64,000 nucleotides of DNA, from positions 496,001-560,000 of the forward strand of contig JAGYIS010000008.1 of the NCBI GenBank assembly GCA_018402255.1. Direction: 5' to 3'. Below are positions 50,118 through 58,210 of this stretch, in pieces (within the stretch, counting starts at the first letter, position 1; each line of letters starts with the position of its first letter). Under the pieces are notes generated by a model, which was given only the letters and a program-made list of their open reading frames with translations, was not told where the DNA came from and searched no databases. Source of the DNA: Marinobacter sp. Its GTDB lineage: Bacteria > Pseudomonadota > Gammaproteobacteria > Pseudomonadales > Oleiphilaceae. Both the position numbers and the translations under genes were made by a program.

Positions 50118-51751
50118 GGTTGGGCTTCCCCAGCGGCGTCGAGATCGGCCAGCATTGCTTTGGCGACGGCCTCCGCTACTTTGATGCCATCCACACCGGC
50201 CGAAAGAATGCCTCCCGCGTATCCTGCGCCTTCACCGGCAGGGTAAAGGCCCCGGGTGTTCAGGCTTTGCAGGGTGTCGCGATCACGAGTGATGCGCACG
50301 GGGGAAGACGTACGTGTTTCGATACCTGTCAGTATGGCATCGGCCTGGTCAAAGCCGCGGATCTGTCGGCCAAACGCCGGCAGGGCTTCGCGGATGGCAT
50401 CGATCGCGTAGTCGGGCAGGGCCGGAGCAAGATCGCCCAGCAGAATGCCTGGCTTATAGGACGGCTCCACCTCACCTAGCGTGGAGGACGGCTTGCCAGC
50501 GATAAAATCGCCGACCAGTTGCGCCGGTGCGCAGTAGTCACTGCCGCCCAGAACATAGGCTTTGGACTCCAGTTGCTCCTGCAAGACAACCCCTGCCAGC
50601 GCATCGCCCGGGAAATCTTCTTCAGGGTCGATATTCACCACAATGCCGGAGTTGGCGTTGCGTTCGTTGCGGGAGTACTGGCTCATGCCGTTAGTAACCA
50701 CTCGCCCCGGCTCAGAGGTGGCCGCTACCACGGTGCCGCCCGGGCACATGCAGAAGCTGTAAACCGCGCGACCATTGCTGGCGTGATACACCAGTTTATA
50801 GTCCGCCGCACCCAACGCTGGGTGGCCCGCGTATTTGCCGAGTCGGGCGCGGTCGATCAGGCTTTGCGGATGTTCGATGCGAAAGCCGATAGCAAAGGGT
50901 TTGGCCTCCAGGTACACGCCCCGCTTGTGCAGCATGCGAAAGCTGTCACGGGCACTGTGGCCCAGCGCCATTACCACATGCCGGCTGGTTAAACGTTCAC
51001 CATTGGCCAGCTCGACGCCCTTCACCTGGCCATCTTCCAGAATCACATCGGTGACTTTCTGCTCAAAGCGGATTTCGCCGCCCAGACTGATAATTTCGTC
51101 CCGCATCTGAGACACCACGCCGGTCAGCCGGAAGGTGCCAATGTGCGGTTTGCTGACGTAGAGGATTTCTTCCGGCGCGCCAGCTTTGACAAACTCCGCC
51201 ATCACTTTGCGGCCATAGAATTTTGGGTCTTTGATCTGACTGTACAGTTTGCCATCGGAGAACAACCCGGCGCCGCCCTCACCAAACTGCACGTTGGATT
51301 CCGGCGAAAGCTTCTTTTTGCGCCACAGGGCCCAGGTGTCTTTGGTGCGGCGGCGAACATCCTTGCCCCGCTCTAAAACAATTGGTCGGAATCCCATCTG
51401 TGCCAGCAACAGCGCGGTAAACAGGCCGCATGGCCCCAGGCCAACCACGATGGGGCGCTCCTGCAGATTGGCGGGCGCCTGCCCGACCGGGTAATAGGCA
51501 GTATCCGGCGCTGGTCGTACGTGGTTGTCATCAGCAAAACGGGTCAGCACGGTAGCTTCGTCTTGAACGGCCAGGTCGACGATGTAGACAAACTTGATTT
51601 CCGAGTTCTTCTTGCGAGCATCGTAACTGCGCTTGAACACGGTAAAGCTCAGCAGTTGATCATCGCGAAGCTGCAATCTTTGGAGCAGGGCGGCGCGCAG
51701 GGCATTTTCCGGATGATCAAGGGGTAAAGCCAGTTCGGTAACGCGAATCAT
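50114..51751 (-). CDS. NAD(P)/FAD-dependent oxidoreductase (COG2509-like)
   Basis: 545 residues from the ATG at 51751 ('[19 protein letters not shown]'). An N-terminal domain of about 90 residues precedes an FAD-binding Rossmann motif '[19 protein letters not shown]' (about 103), then '[14 protein letters not shown]', '[14 protein letters not shown]' and a C-terminal '[21 protein letters not shown]' FAD motif. The family is widespread, and its substrate is unknown. Its stop overlaps the SpoU methyltransferase start by 4 bp. Confidence 0.88.
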   Translation of the reverse strand: MIRVTELALPLDHPENALRAALLQRLQLRDDQLLSFTVFKRSYDARKKNSEIKFVYIVDLAVQDEATVLTRFADDNHVRPAPDTAYYPVGQAPANLQERPIVVGLGPCGLFTALLLAQMGFRPIVLERGKDVRRRTKDTWALWRKKKLSPESNVQFGEGGAGLFSDGKLYSQIKDPKFYGRKVMAEFVKAGAPEEILYVSKPHIGTFRLTGVVSQMRDEIISLGGEIRFEQKVTDVILEDGQVKGVELANGERLTSRHVVMALGHSARDSFRMLHKRGVYLEAKPFAIGFRIEHPQSLIDRARLGKYAGHPALGAADYKLVYHASNGRAVYSFCMCPGGTVVAATSEPGRVVTNGMSQYSRNERNANSGIVVNIDPEEDFPGDALAGVVLQEQLESKAYVLGGSDYCAPAQLVGDFIAGKPSSTLGEVEPSYKPGILLGDLAPALPDYAIDAIREALPAFGRQIRGFDQADAILTGIETRTSSPVRITRDRDTLQSLNTRGLYPAGEGAGYAGGILSAGVDGIKVAEAVAKAMLADLDAAGEAQP

Positions 51752-51945
51752 GGTGTTTCCTGCCGTCAGGCCAGAGCCCGGCGGGTTTCGGTCAGAAAGT
51801 GTTGGGAGAAATGCGGCCATTGTACTTCGGCGCCCGATGCTTGTCAGGTTTGGGGAGGTGCGGGTGGCAACGTGAGGGAGGCTTTTGCGGGAAGGTCGGC
51901 CGCAGCGTACAATGCAACCTTTCCGCAGTTAACAGATGGCAACTC

Positions 51946-52566
51946 ATGGCCCGTTCCAAAAGCAGTAACCGCTGGCTCGAAGAGCACGTCAACGATCCCT
52001 TTGTAAAACAGGCACAGCTGGACGGCTATCGCTCCCGTGCCAGTTACAAACTGCTGGAAATCAATGATAAAGACCGCCTGATTCAGCCCACCATGCTGGT
52101 GGTCGATCTGGGCTCCGCCCCGGGAGGCTGGTCACAGGTGGCCGCCAATCTGGTGGGCCACAAAGGCCGGGTAGTCGCCTCCGACATCCTGCCCATGGAC
52201 AACATTGCCGGGGTAGAGTTCATCCAGGGCGATTTCACCGAACAGGACGTGTTTGACCAGATCATGGCCACCCTCGACGGTGCCAAAGCCGATGTCGTCA
52301 TCTCAGACATGGCCCCCAACATCAGCGGCGTAAACGCCGCCGACCAGGCCGCCTCCATGTACCTGATCGAACTGGCTCTCGACATGGTTTGTCAGGTGCT
52401 CAAACCCAAAGGCAGCTTCGTCGCCAAAGTCTTCCACGGCGAAGGCTACGACGACTACATCAAAGCCGTGCGAGAAGTCTTCGACAAAGTCGTCGTCCGC
52501 AAACCCGACTCCTCAAGATCCCGATCCCGTGAAGTGTACCTGGTAGGCAAAGGCTTCAAAGCCTGA
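51946..52566 (+). CDS. rlmE: 23S rRNA (uridine-2552-2'-O)-methyltransferase RlmE
   Basis: 206 residues from the ATG at 51946 ('[19 protein letters not shown]'); an upstream frame to 51799 is antisense leader only. The K-D-K-E tetrad is present: Lys in 'SYKLLEI', Asp in '[10 protein letters not shown]', Lys in '[10 protein letters not shown]' and Glu in 'RSREVYLV'. The SAM motif is '[13 protein letters not shown]'. It methylates U2552 of 23S rRNA late in 50S assembly. It is usually followed by ftsH, which is absent here. Confidence 0.94.
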   Translation: MARSKSSNRWLEEHVNDPFVKQAQLDGYRSRASYKLLEINDKDRLIQPTMLVVDLGSAPGGWSQVAANLVGHKGRVVASDILPMDNIAGVEFIQGDFTEQDVFDQIMATLDGAKADVVISDMAPNISGVNAADQAASMYLIELALDMVCQVLKPKGSFVAKVFHGEGYDDYIKAVREVFDKVVVRKPDSSRSRSREVYLVGKGFKA

Positions 52567-52590
52567 GGCTACGAAGAAGCTGGCTACGAG

Positions 52591-52620
52591 GGGGTCTGAC
52601 CCCGAACGGGGTCAGACCCC
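52591..52620. repeat. Short palindromic REP-like element (30 bp)
   Basis: Identical to the copy at 40984-41013. It begins 25 bp after rlmE and is followed 12 bp later by a 53-bp long-class copy, so both classes sit together. Confidence 0.8.
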
Positions 52621-52632
52621 ACCCATATGAAT

Positions 52633-52685
52633 GGGGTCAGACCCAAGTACATTTCATCCCGCCAAATGCACACGGGTCTGACCCG
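52633..52685. repeat. 53-bp REP element (long class), mosaic copy
   Basis: The left arm reads GGGGTCAGACCCAAGTACATTT and the right arm AAATGCACACGGGTCTGACCCG, so the inner arms do not fully match: the left resembles the AAGTGC type and the right the CGTGTGC type of copy 54961. The loop is 9 nt (CATCCCGCC). Confidence 0.75.
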
Positions 52686-52749
52686 CATCAGTATTCTGAA
52701 TGGTTTTATAAGCTAAGCTGAAAGCATCACCCACCAGACAAGGATTTAA

Positions 52750-54117
52750 ATGTCTATGAAACTTCGATTCCTCGGTGGCACCGGCACGGTGACAGGCTCA
52801 CGCTATCTGCTTTCTGATGACAGCCATCGTTTGTTGGTGGATTGCGGCATGTACCAGGGTGTGAAAACCCTGCGGCGGCGAAACTGGGCGACCTTTCCGG
52901 TAGATCCATCCAGTATCAATGCGGTGGTGCTTACCCATGCTCACATTGATCACTCCGGCTATCTGCCGGCGTTGGTGAAGAATGGCTTCAAAGGCAAAAT
53001 CTATTGCACCAAGGCCACTCATGAACTGTGTAAGGTGCTGCTGCCAGATGCGGGTTACTTACAGGAAGAAGACGCCAAATACGCCTTTCGCAAGAAGTTC
53101 TCAAAGCACGAAAAACCCGAGCCGCTGTTCACCGTCAAAGACGCGATGGAGGCATTGAAGCACTTTGAATCTTTGCACTATCACGAGACGTTCGAGCCCG
53201 TAAAAGGCTTTGAAGTGAGTTTCACTCCGGCTGGGCACATTTTGGGCTCATCCTGTGTGCACGTTCATCACAAGGGGTCGGATCGTACTGTCGTGTTCAG
53301 CGGCGATGTTGGTCGGCAGGACGACATCATCATGCGCCCGCCAGAACCACTGCAACATGCCGATGTGCTGGTGTGCGAATCCACATACGGCAACCGCACC
53401 CACGGCGATTCCGATCCGGAAAAAGACCTTGAAGACATCATCACCAAAACCGCCGGCCGTGGTGGCATCACGCTCATGCCCGCGTTCGCGGTTGGGCGCG
53501 CGCAGATGCTGCTGTACGTGATACATAAACTCATGGGGCAGGGTAGGATTCCGAAGTTGCCGGTGTTCCTGAACAGCCCGATGGCCATTAAAGCGACGGA
53601 AGCGTTTATCAAGCACCACAAAGAGCACAAGCTTAACCAAAGTCAGTGCGAATTGATTGACGACAAAACCCAGTTTGTCCGCACGGTTGATGAGTCCATC
53701 GAGTTGGGTGCCGTGCGTTACCCTTGTGTGATCGTTTCGGCCAGCGGTATGGCCTCCGGTGGTCGGGTATTGCATCACCTGAAAACGCTGCTGCCCAACC
53801 CTCGAAACAGCGTTGTGTTTGCGGGCTTCCAGGCTCCGGGCACTCGCGGTGATGCACTGGTTAACGGGGCGGAATCCGTGAAAATTCACGGCGAGTACTG
53901 GCCGGTCAAAGCCGAAATTCACAACCTCGATTCCATGAGTGCCCATGGCGACTACAACGAAATCCTGGCCTGGCTGGAACAGGGCAGCCTAAAACCCGAA
54001 AAGGTCTACATCACCCACGGTGAAGCCGTCGCCAGCGACACCATGCGCAAACACATCACCGAAAAATTCGGCTGGGATGCCGAAGTACCAGAGCTCTTCG
54101 AAGAAGTTGAAATCTGA
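52750..54117 (+). CDS. MBL-fold beta-CASP RNA-processing nuclease
   Basis: 455 residues. The metallo-beta-lactamase motif 'THAHIDHSGYLPAL' (about residue 60), 'FTPAGHILGSSCV', 'VFSGDVGR' and the beta-CASP end 'VSASGMASGGRVLHHL' and 'SAHGDYNEIL' are present. Proteins of this type (YsxA-like, COG1236) are RNA endo- or exonucleases of the CPSF73 family. A role in RNA turnover is inferred. Start at the first ATG, 52750. Confidence 0.92.
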   Translation: MSMKLRFLGGTGTVTGSRYLLSDDSHRLLVDCGMYQGVKTLRRRNWATFPVDPSSINAVVLTHAHIDHSGYLPALVKNGFKGKIYCTKATHELCKVLLPDAGYLQEEDAKYAFRKKFSKHEKPEPLFTVKDAMEALKHFESLHYHETFEPVKGFEVSFTPAGHILGSSCVHVHHKGSDRTVVFSGDVGRQDDIIMRPPEPLQHADVLVCESTYGNRTHGDSDPEKDLEDIITKTAGRGGITLMPAFAVGRAQMLLYVIHKLMGQGRIPKLPVFLNSPMAIKATEAFIKHHKEHKLNQSQCELIDDKTQFVRTVDESIELGAVRYPCVIVSASGMASGGRVLHHLKTLLPNPRNSVVFAGFQAPGTRGDALVNGAESVKIHGEYWPVKAEIHNLDSMSAHGDYNEILAWLEQGSLKPEKVYITHGEAVASDTMRKHITEKFGWDAEVPELFEEVEI

Positions 54118-54133
54118 GTTAGAAGGCTACTAA

Positions 54134-54162
54134 GGGGTCGAACCCCGCAGGGGTTTGACCCC
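54134..54162. repeat. Short palindromic REP-like element, diverged
   Basis: GGGGTCGAACCCCGCAGGGGTTTGACCCC, an imperfect palindrome, lies 16 bp after the nuclease stop and 24 bp before the long copy at 54187. Confidence 0.65.
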
Positions 54163-54186
54163 ACCCTTCTGCCTGCGCCAGATAAG

Positions 54187-54239
54187 GGGGTCAGACCCAA
54201 GTGCATTTCACCCGATCAAATGCACATGGGTCTGACCCC
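54187..54239. repeat. 53-bp REP element (long class), downstream of the RAYT gene
   Basis: Arms begin GGGGTCAGACCCAAGTGCATTT; loop CACCCGATC. It lies 3 bp beyond the stop codon of the minus-strand RAYT gene and so marks its downstream edge. Confidence 0.85.
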
Positions 54240-54242
54240 AAA

Positions 54243-54893
54243 TCAGAATTCCCCAAATTTCGTCTTAATTCGCTCCCGGAATTCCTCAGACCCCAACGGC
54301 TTGCCAGAGATTGCCGCATAGTGAATCTGCTCATCCATTCCATCCGGAGTTGGATTGGAGAAAAACGAGCGGTAGCTGACAAAGCGCTTTTCGGGATCTG
54401 GCTGGTAGGCCAGGTAGCAAGGGTGGGGTGTGTGCAGCTTGGAGCGCATGCCATAGGCGTGGCAGTTATAACTGGACCACTGATGGTCCCCGGGGTAATC
54501 CACCAGGCCGGCCTTGACCGGGTTCAGCTCTATATAGCGTTGGCATTGCAAAAAGTACTGGTCAGTATCGACCAGGCAAGACTTGAATCGACCCTCCCAC
54601 AAAGTGCCAGATCGCTCATACTTGCCGTTGTAATATTGCGCATAACTTTGCCCTACAGACTTCATGAACGCCGAAAGCCCGTCGTCAGTGTGGGGCGTCA
54701 CCAGCAGGTGGGTGTGATTGGTCATGAACACCCAGGCGTGAATGTCCACCCCAAACTTGCGTTGATAACGCGAAAGGTACATCGCATAGGCGGCGCGATC
54801 GGCCAAATCCTGAAAACAAATCTGCCGGTTATTGCCCCGTTGAATAACATGCTGGGGCATCCCGGCCGGGCAAATCCGTGGTCGGCGGGGCAT
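54243..54893 (-). CDS. REP-associated tyrosine transposase (RAYT, IS200-like Y1 domain)
   Basis: 216 residues from the ATG at 54893 ('MPRRPRICPAGMPQHVIQRG'), with AAGGA about 9 nt upstream; a frame to 54944 is longer but lacks a ribosome site. The HUH pair is 'TNHTHLLVTP' (His-x-His), and the Tyr nucleophile is probably in 'YAQYYNGKYERSG' or a nearby Tyr. 'GTLWEGRFKSCLVDT' and 'YIELNPVKAGLV' are TnpA_REP hallmarks. Such enzymes are single-domesticated relatives of IS200 transposases that spread REP palindromes. It is bracketed by REP copies at 54187 and 54961. Confidence 0.92.
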   Translation of the reverse strand: MPRRPRICPAGMPQHVIQRGNNRQICFQDLADRAAYAMYLSRYQRKFGVDIHAWVFMTNHTHLLVTPHTDDGLSAFMKSVGQSYAQYYNGKYERSGTLWEGRFKSCLVDTDQYFLQCQRYIELNPVKAGLVDYPGDHQWSSYNCHAYGMRSKLHTPHPCYLAYQPDPEKRFVSYRSFFSNPTPDGMDEQIHYAAISGKPLGSEEFRERIKTKFGEF

Positions 54894-54960
54894 CTCACAT
54901 TCCTTGTGAATATTATTGTAAGCCCGGTAATCTGCCCCACCCACCGTTTTATTTCAAGTT

Positions 54961-55013
54961 AGGGTCAGACCCGTGTGCATTTCGTCACATCAAATGCACA
55001 CGGGTCTGACCCC
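54961..55013. repeat. 53-bp REP element (long class), between the RAYT and cysQ genes
   Basis: The arms carry GTGTGCATTT and AAATGCACAC, a different inner arm from neighbours but still complementary; loop CGTCACATC. It lies 67 bp upstream of the RAYT start and 46 bp before cysQ. Confidence 0.85.
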
Positions 55014-55059
55014 AAAATTTGCTACCATTACGTTAGAAGCGGTCTAGCAGGATGCAACC

Positions 55060-55827
55060 ATGTATTACAGCTCTATACTCCCCGAAGTGATTAAAGTGGC
55101 GGATGAAGCCAGCGAGAAAGTTCTGCACATCTACCATTCCGATTTCAAAGTGAACTACAAAGAAGACCACTCTCCTATCACCGCCGCCGATCTCGCGGCC
55201 CACGACATCATCCTGAGAGGCCTGCGAAATATCAGCCGGGATATTCCAATACTGTCGGAGGAGGGCGCAGAAATCCCCTGGGAAGAGCGCAAACACTGGC
55301 GCCGTTTCTGGCTGATCGATCCGATCGATGGCACTAAAGATTTCACCCAGCGCACAGGCGAGTTCACCGTCAACATAGCGCTGATAGAAGATGGTGAGCC
55401 AGTGATGGGCGTGGTCACTGCGCCAGCCCTCAAAGAAGCATTCTGGGGCCTAAAGGGTGAAGGTGCCCACAGGCGCGATCGCACAGGGCGCGTTCATCGC
55501 ATTCGTGTGGCGGAGCCTCGGGAGAGTCTGCGTGTTGTCGCCAGCAAAAATCATCTGAACGAAGAAACCCGCAAATTTATCGATACGCTGGGCCCACACG
55601 AAACCGTTCAGGCCGGTAGCTCCCTGAAGTTTTGCCGTATCGCCGAAGGGCATGCGGACATCTACCCTCGGATGGGGCCCACCTGTGAGTGGGATACCGC
55701 GGCTGCGCACGCAGTCTTGGTGGCGGCGGGCGGCAAGGTGCAATCCCTGGACGGCACGCCGCTGAAATACGGCAAGCAAGATGTGTTGAATCCGCATTTT
55801 GTTGCTGCGGGCAGCTGGTATCTGTAG
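55060..55827 (+). CDS. cysQ: 3'(2'),5'-bisphosphate nucleotidase CysQ
   Basis: 255 residues of the inositol monophosphatase family: 'DHSPITAADLAAHDIIL', 'LSEEGAEIPWEER', catalytic 'LIDPIDGTKDFTQ' and 'CEWDTAAAHAVL'. It removes 3'-phosphate from PAP, the by-product of sulfate activation. It lies between two long-class REP copies. Start at the ATG 55060. Confidence 0.92.
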   Translation: MYYSSILPEVIKVADEASEKVLHIYHSDFKVNYKEDHSPITAADLAAHDIILRGLRNISRDIPILSEEGAEIPWEERKHWRRFWLIDPIDGTKDFTQRTGEFTVNIALIEDGEPVMGVVTAPALKEAFWGLKGEGAHRRDRTGRVHRIRVAEPRESLRVVASKNHLNEETRKFIDTLGPHETVQAGSSLKFCRIAEGHADIYPRMGPTCEWDTAAAHAVLVAAGGKVQSLDGTPLKYGKQDVLNPHFVAAGSWYL

Positions 55828-55845
55828 CGGACTAACTTTTCCAGT

Positions 55846-55898
55846 GGGGTCAGACCCAAGTGCATTTGTTCAAGCCAAATGCACTTGGGTCTGACCCC
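55846..55898. repeat. 53-bp REP element (long class), between cysQ and rfaH
   Basis: Perfect 22-bp arms with AAGTGCATTT/AAATGCACTT inner parts; loop GTTCAAGCC. The arms match those of the copy at 56408 exactly. Confidence 0.87.
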
Positions 55899-55918
55899 GA
55901 ATTAAAGATGAGTGTTTT

Positions 55919-56398
55919 ATGACGTGGTACGCACTTCAACATAAGCCAGCCCAAGGCGATCGGGCGGTTCTGCATTTGCAGAATCAGGAGATCGCCTGTT
56001 TCTACCCGAAAATCGAGGTAGAGAAGATCAAGGCTGGCAAGCGCACGAAAAAGTTGGAGCCGCTGTTTCCGGGCTATATTTTTATCAACCTGGATCAGTC
56101 CGATCCCATGTGGGGCAAGCTGCGCTCGACTCGCGGCGTGATGCGCGTGGTCAGTTTTGCCAACAAGCCGGCGGCGATTGAGGATGAAGTGATCGAGCAC
56201 ATCAAAGCCAGCATGGATAAAGTGGCCGAGCAGGGTGGCATCAAACCTGGCGAGCCCATCGAGCTGGAGGACGGCCCCTTCAAAGGCATTGCAGCCATCT
56301 TTCAGGCCTATGACGGTGAAGAACGCGCCATCGTGCTGATCACCTTCATGCAAAAGCAGCAGCAGGTGAAGGTGCCGGTTTCGGTGATTCGCAGATGA
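55919..56398 (+). CDS. rfaH: Transcription antitermination protein RfaH (NusG paralogue)
   Basis: 159 residues. The NGN domain shows 'MTWYALQHK', 'AGKRTKKLEPLFPGYIF' and 'RSTRGVMRVVSF', which follow E. coli RfaH closely ('GKRT...EPLFPNY', 'TRGV'). The C-terminal part 'GPFKGIAAIFQAYDGEERAIVLI' is RfaH-like rather than plain NusG, and shorter than NusG. RfaH is recruited at ops DNA and suppresses pausing and Rho termination in long surface-polysaccharide operons. Two ops elements lie in the locus just downstream (56737 and 62005). The gene is flanked by REP copies at 55846 and 56408. Confidence 0.92.
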   Translation: MTWYALQHKPAQGDRAVLHLQNQEIACFYPKIEVEKIKAGKRTKKLEPLFPGYIFINLDQSDPMWGKLRSTRGVMRVVSFANKPAAIEDEVIEHIKASMDKVAEQGGIKPGEPIELEDGPFKGIAAIFQAYDGEERAIVLITFMQKQQQVKVPVSVIRR

Positions 56399-56407
56399 TC
56401 TCTGCAT

Positions 56408-56460
56408 GGGGTCAGACCCAAGTGCATTTGGCGGCATCAAATGCACTTGGGTCTGACCCC
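56408..56460. repeat. 53-bp REP element (long class), between rfaH and wzi
   Basis: Arms identical to the copy at 55846; loop GGCGGCATC. It lies 9 bp after the rfaH stop. The following 244 bp to wzi are AT-rich and hold the promoter and leader features described separately. Confidence 0.87.
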
Positions 56461-56571
56461 GAATTGCGGAAATATGTTGAAAGTGTGATCAGGTTGGTTG
56501 CATTTTCCAGGTTTTGACAATTCTTTACACGCGTAGGTGTCTGATTCCGGGCGTGTCCGACCTTTTGTCAC

Positions 56572-56599
56572 TTGCGTGTCATTTGGCTTGGCGTAGAAT
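56572..56599 (+). promoter_or_regulatory. Possible promoter of the polysaccharide locus, upstream of wzi
   Basis: The -10 TAGAAT (56594-56599) is 5/6 to consensus, with a weak -35 TTGCGT 16 bp upstream. The 12-nt block CGTAGAATCGTC around the -10 occurs again at 61922-61933 before the second wzz. A short GGGAACCTTCCC hairpin with TTTTTT follows in the leader (about 56646-56671). Confidence 0.4.
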
Positions 56600-56704
56600 C
56601 GTCACACTTCTGAAATGCAACACACACAACCTGACAAGGATTGCGTTGGGAACCTTCCCCGCTTTTTTATCGTTTTCCCCTTGTCCTCAGAAAATTAACA
56701 TCTT

Positions 56705-58186
56705 ATGACCTCAAAACACTGGGCCCTGGTCGGTGGGGCGGTAGCGTGCCTGAGCAGTTTTTCCCTGGCCGCAGCGCCCTGGCTTGAACCAGGCGATCCC
56801 CGCGCCCGCTTTGCTGCGCAAAAGCTTGCAGACCGCGGCCATATGGATCGTTCAGTCACCACCTGGCCGATCATGTGGAGCGCTGTCGATAGCGGCATTC
56901 ACAGCAACCTTCGGTCGGATCAGCAGGCCAGTGGCATGGCGGCCGCATACCTTCGGTTCGAGCGAGAAGAGCAAGCCTCTCCGGGTTTGCGCGGTGAGTT
57001 CAACATAAATGCCCAGTCTGAAATCCCAGGGGTGACGGGCTTTGAGGCCAACTCATTAGCCAAAGCCGGCACTAGCCTTAATCTGCAATGGCAGGGCGAT
57101 GTCTGGGCCATGGGCCTCAATCCGACTTACGCCCACAACCCAGATGACGACGAAGAGCTCCGGTTAGACGGCTCCTACCTGGCCGCTACCGCCAGCAACT
57201 GGGTGTTCGGCGCGGGCGCCATCGACCGCTGGTGGGGCCCGGGGTGGCAGTCCAGTCTGATTCTCTCGAATAATGCGCGCCCGGTGCCGTCTGTGTGGGT
57301 CAACCGCAACGACACCCGCGCTTTCGAAACGCCTTGGTTAAGCTGGATTGGTCCCTGGGATTTCACTCTGCTGGCCGGCCAATATGAAAGCGACCGGGCC
57401 GTACCCGATGCCAAGCTGATCGGCATGCGATTTACCTTCCGCCCGGTTGATGGCCTTGATATCGGCCTGTCCCGGGCCATCATGTTCGGTGGCGAAGGCC
57501 GCCCGGAAGGCGCCTCTACCATCTGGAACGCGCTCATTGGCCGGGATAACGGCCAGCTGGAAGAGGACGATCCCGGCAATCAGCTTGCCAGTATCGATGC
57601 GCGCTACGGGTTTGCCGTCGGCCAGCAATCCATGAGCCTCTATGCTCAAATGATGGGCGAAGACGAAGCCGGTGCTTTCCCGGCCCGTAAATCCTGGCTG
57701 ATGGGCGCCGACTGGACCAGCCAGTTGCTCAACGGTGACCAGCAATGGTTTGCTGAGTATACCAATACCCAGGCCGACGATTTCCTGGGCAGCGCCATAC
57801 CCAACATCACCTACGAACACAGCCGCTACCGCACCGGCTACCGCCACTACGGCCGCAATATGGCCACCGGTTTTGATGGTGATGCCGAGGCTGTCACACT
57901 GGGGGCTTATCACTTTCTGGATAACGGCAGCAATATTACGGCCAAAGCCAGCTACGCCGAACTCAACAAAGACGGTGGTAATAGAGCGGTCACGCCAAAT
58001 GAAGACGTTTTCTACACCGCTCCGGCAGCCAGTCAAAAGGTGGCCATTGTCGACCTTGGTTATGGCACCAGAGCCTTCAGCGGCTGGCTGGATTTAACCC
58101 TTCAGGTTACCGACAAGAAAATTGAGTACATCAGCGGCGAAAAGGACCAGTGGTCTGTTGGCGCCAGCTGGACTTACCGCTTCTAA
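56705..58186 (+). CDS. wzi: Capsule assembly outer-membrane protein, Wzi family
   Basis: 493 residues. The signal peptide is 'LVGGAVACLSSFSLAAAPW' (cleavage near residue 24), and a beta-rich barrel follows that ends 'GASWTYRF'. 'RWWGPGWQSSLILSNNARPVP' type residues (about 178-200) are characteristic of Wzi. Wzi in E. coli and Klebsiella is a lectin-like outer-membrane barrel that attaches group 1 capsule to the cell. Codons for the signal peptide contain a complete ops element. Confidence 0.9.
   Translation: MTSKHWALVGGAVACLSSFSLAAAPWLEPGDPRARFAAQKLADRGHMDRSVTTWPIMWSAVDSGIHSNLRSDQQASGMAAAYLRFEREEQASPGLRGEFNINAQSEIPGVTGFEANSLAKAGTSLNLQWQGDVWAMGLNPTYAHNPDDDEELRLDGSYLAATASNWVFGAGAIDRWWGPGWQSSLILSNNARPVPSVWVNRNDTRAFETPWLSWIGPWDFTLLAGQYESDRAVPDAKLIGMRFTFRPVDGLDIGLSRAIMFGGEGRPEGASTIWNALIGRDNGQLEEDDPGNQLASIDARYGFAVGQQSMSLYAQMMGEDEAGAFPARKSWLMGADWTSQLLNGDQQWFAEYTNTQADDFLGSAIPNITYEHSRYRTGYRHYGRNMATGFDGDAEAVTLGAYHFLDNGSNITAKASYAELNKDGGNRAVTPNEDVFYTAPAASQKVAIVDLGYGTRAFSGWLDLTLQVTDKKIEYISGEKDQWSVGASWTYRF
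56735..56753 (+). promoter_or_regulatory. ops element (RfaH recruitment site) inside the wzi signal-peptide codons
   Basis: GGGGCGGTAGCGTGCCTGA contains the E. coli ops core GGCGGTAGCGT (56737-56747). An identical 19-nt copy occurs at 62003-62021. rfaH is encoded immediately upstream. RfaH binds the non-template strand of ops in a paused elongation complex. Confidence 0.85.
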
Positions 58187-58210
58187 TTCAGACATCCCGG
58201 ACCCGACTCA

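Noticed and set aside
48950-56460. 53-bp repeats as a CRISPR array
   Set aside because: Copies are separated by genes of unequal length, are palindromic over their full length and have no uniform spacers; no cas gene is present.
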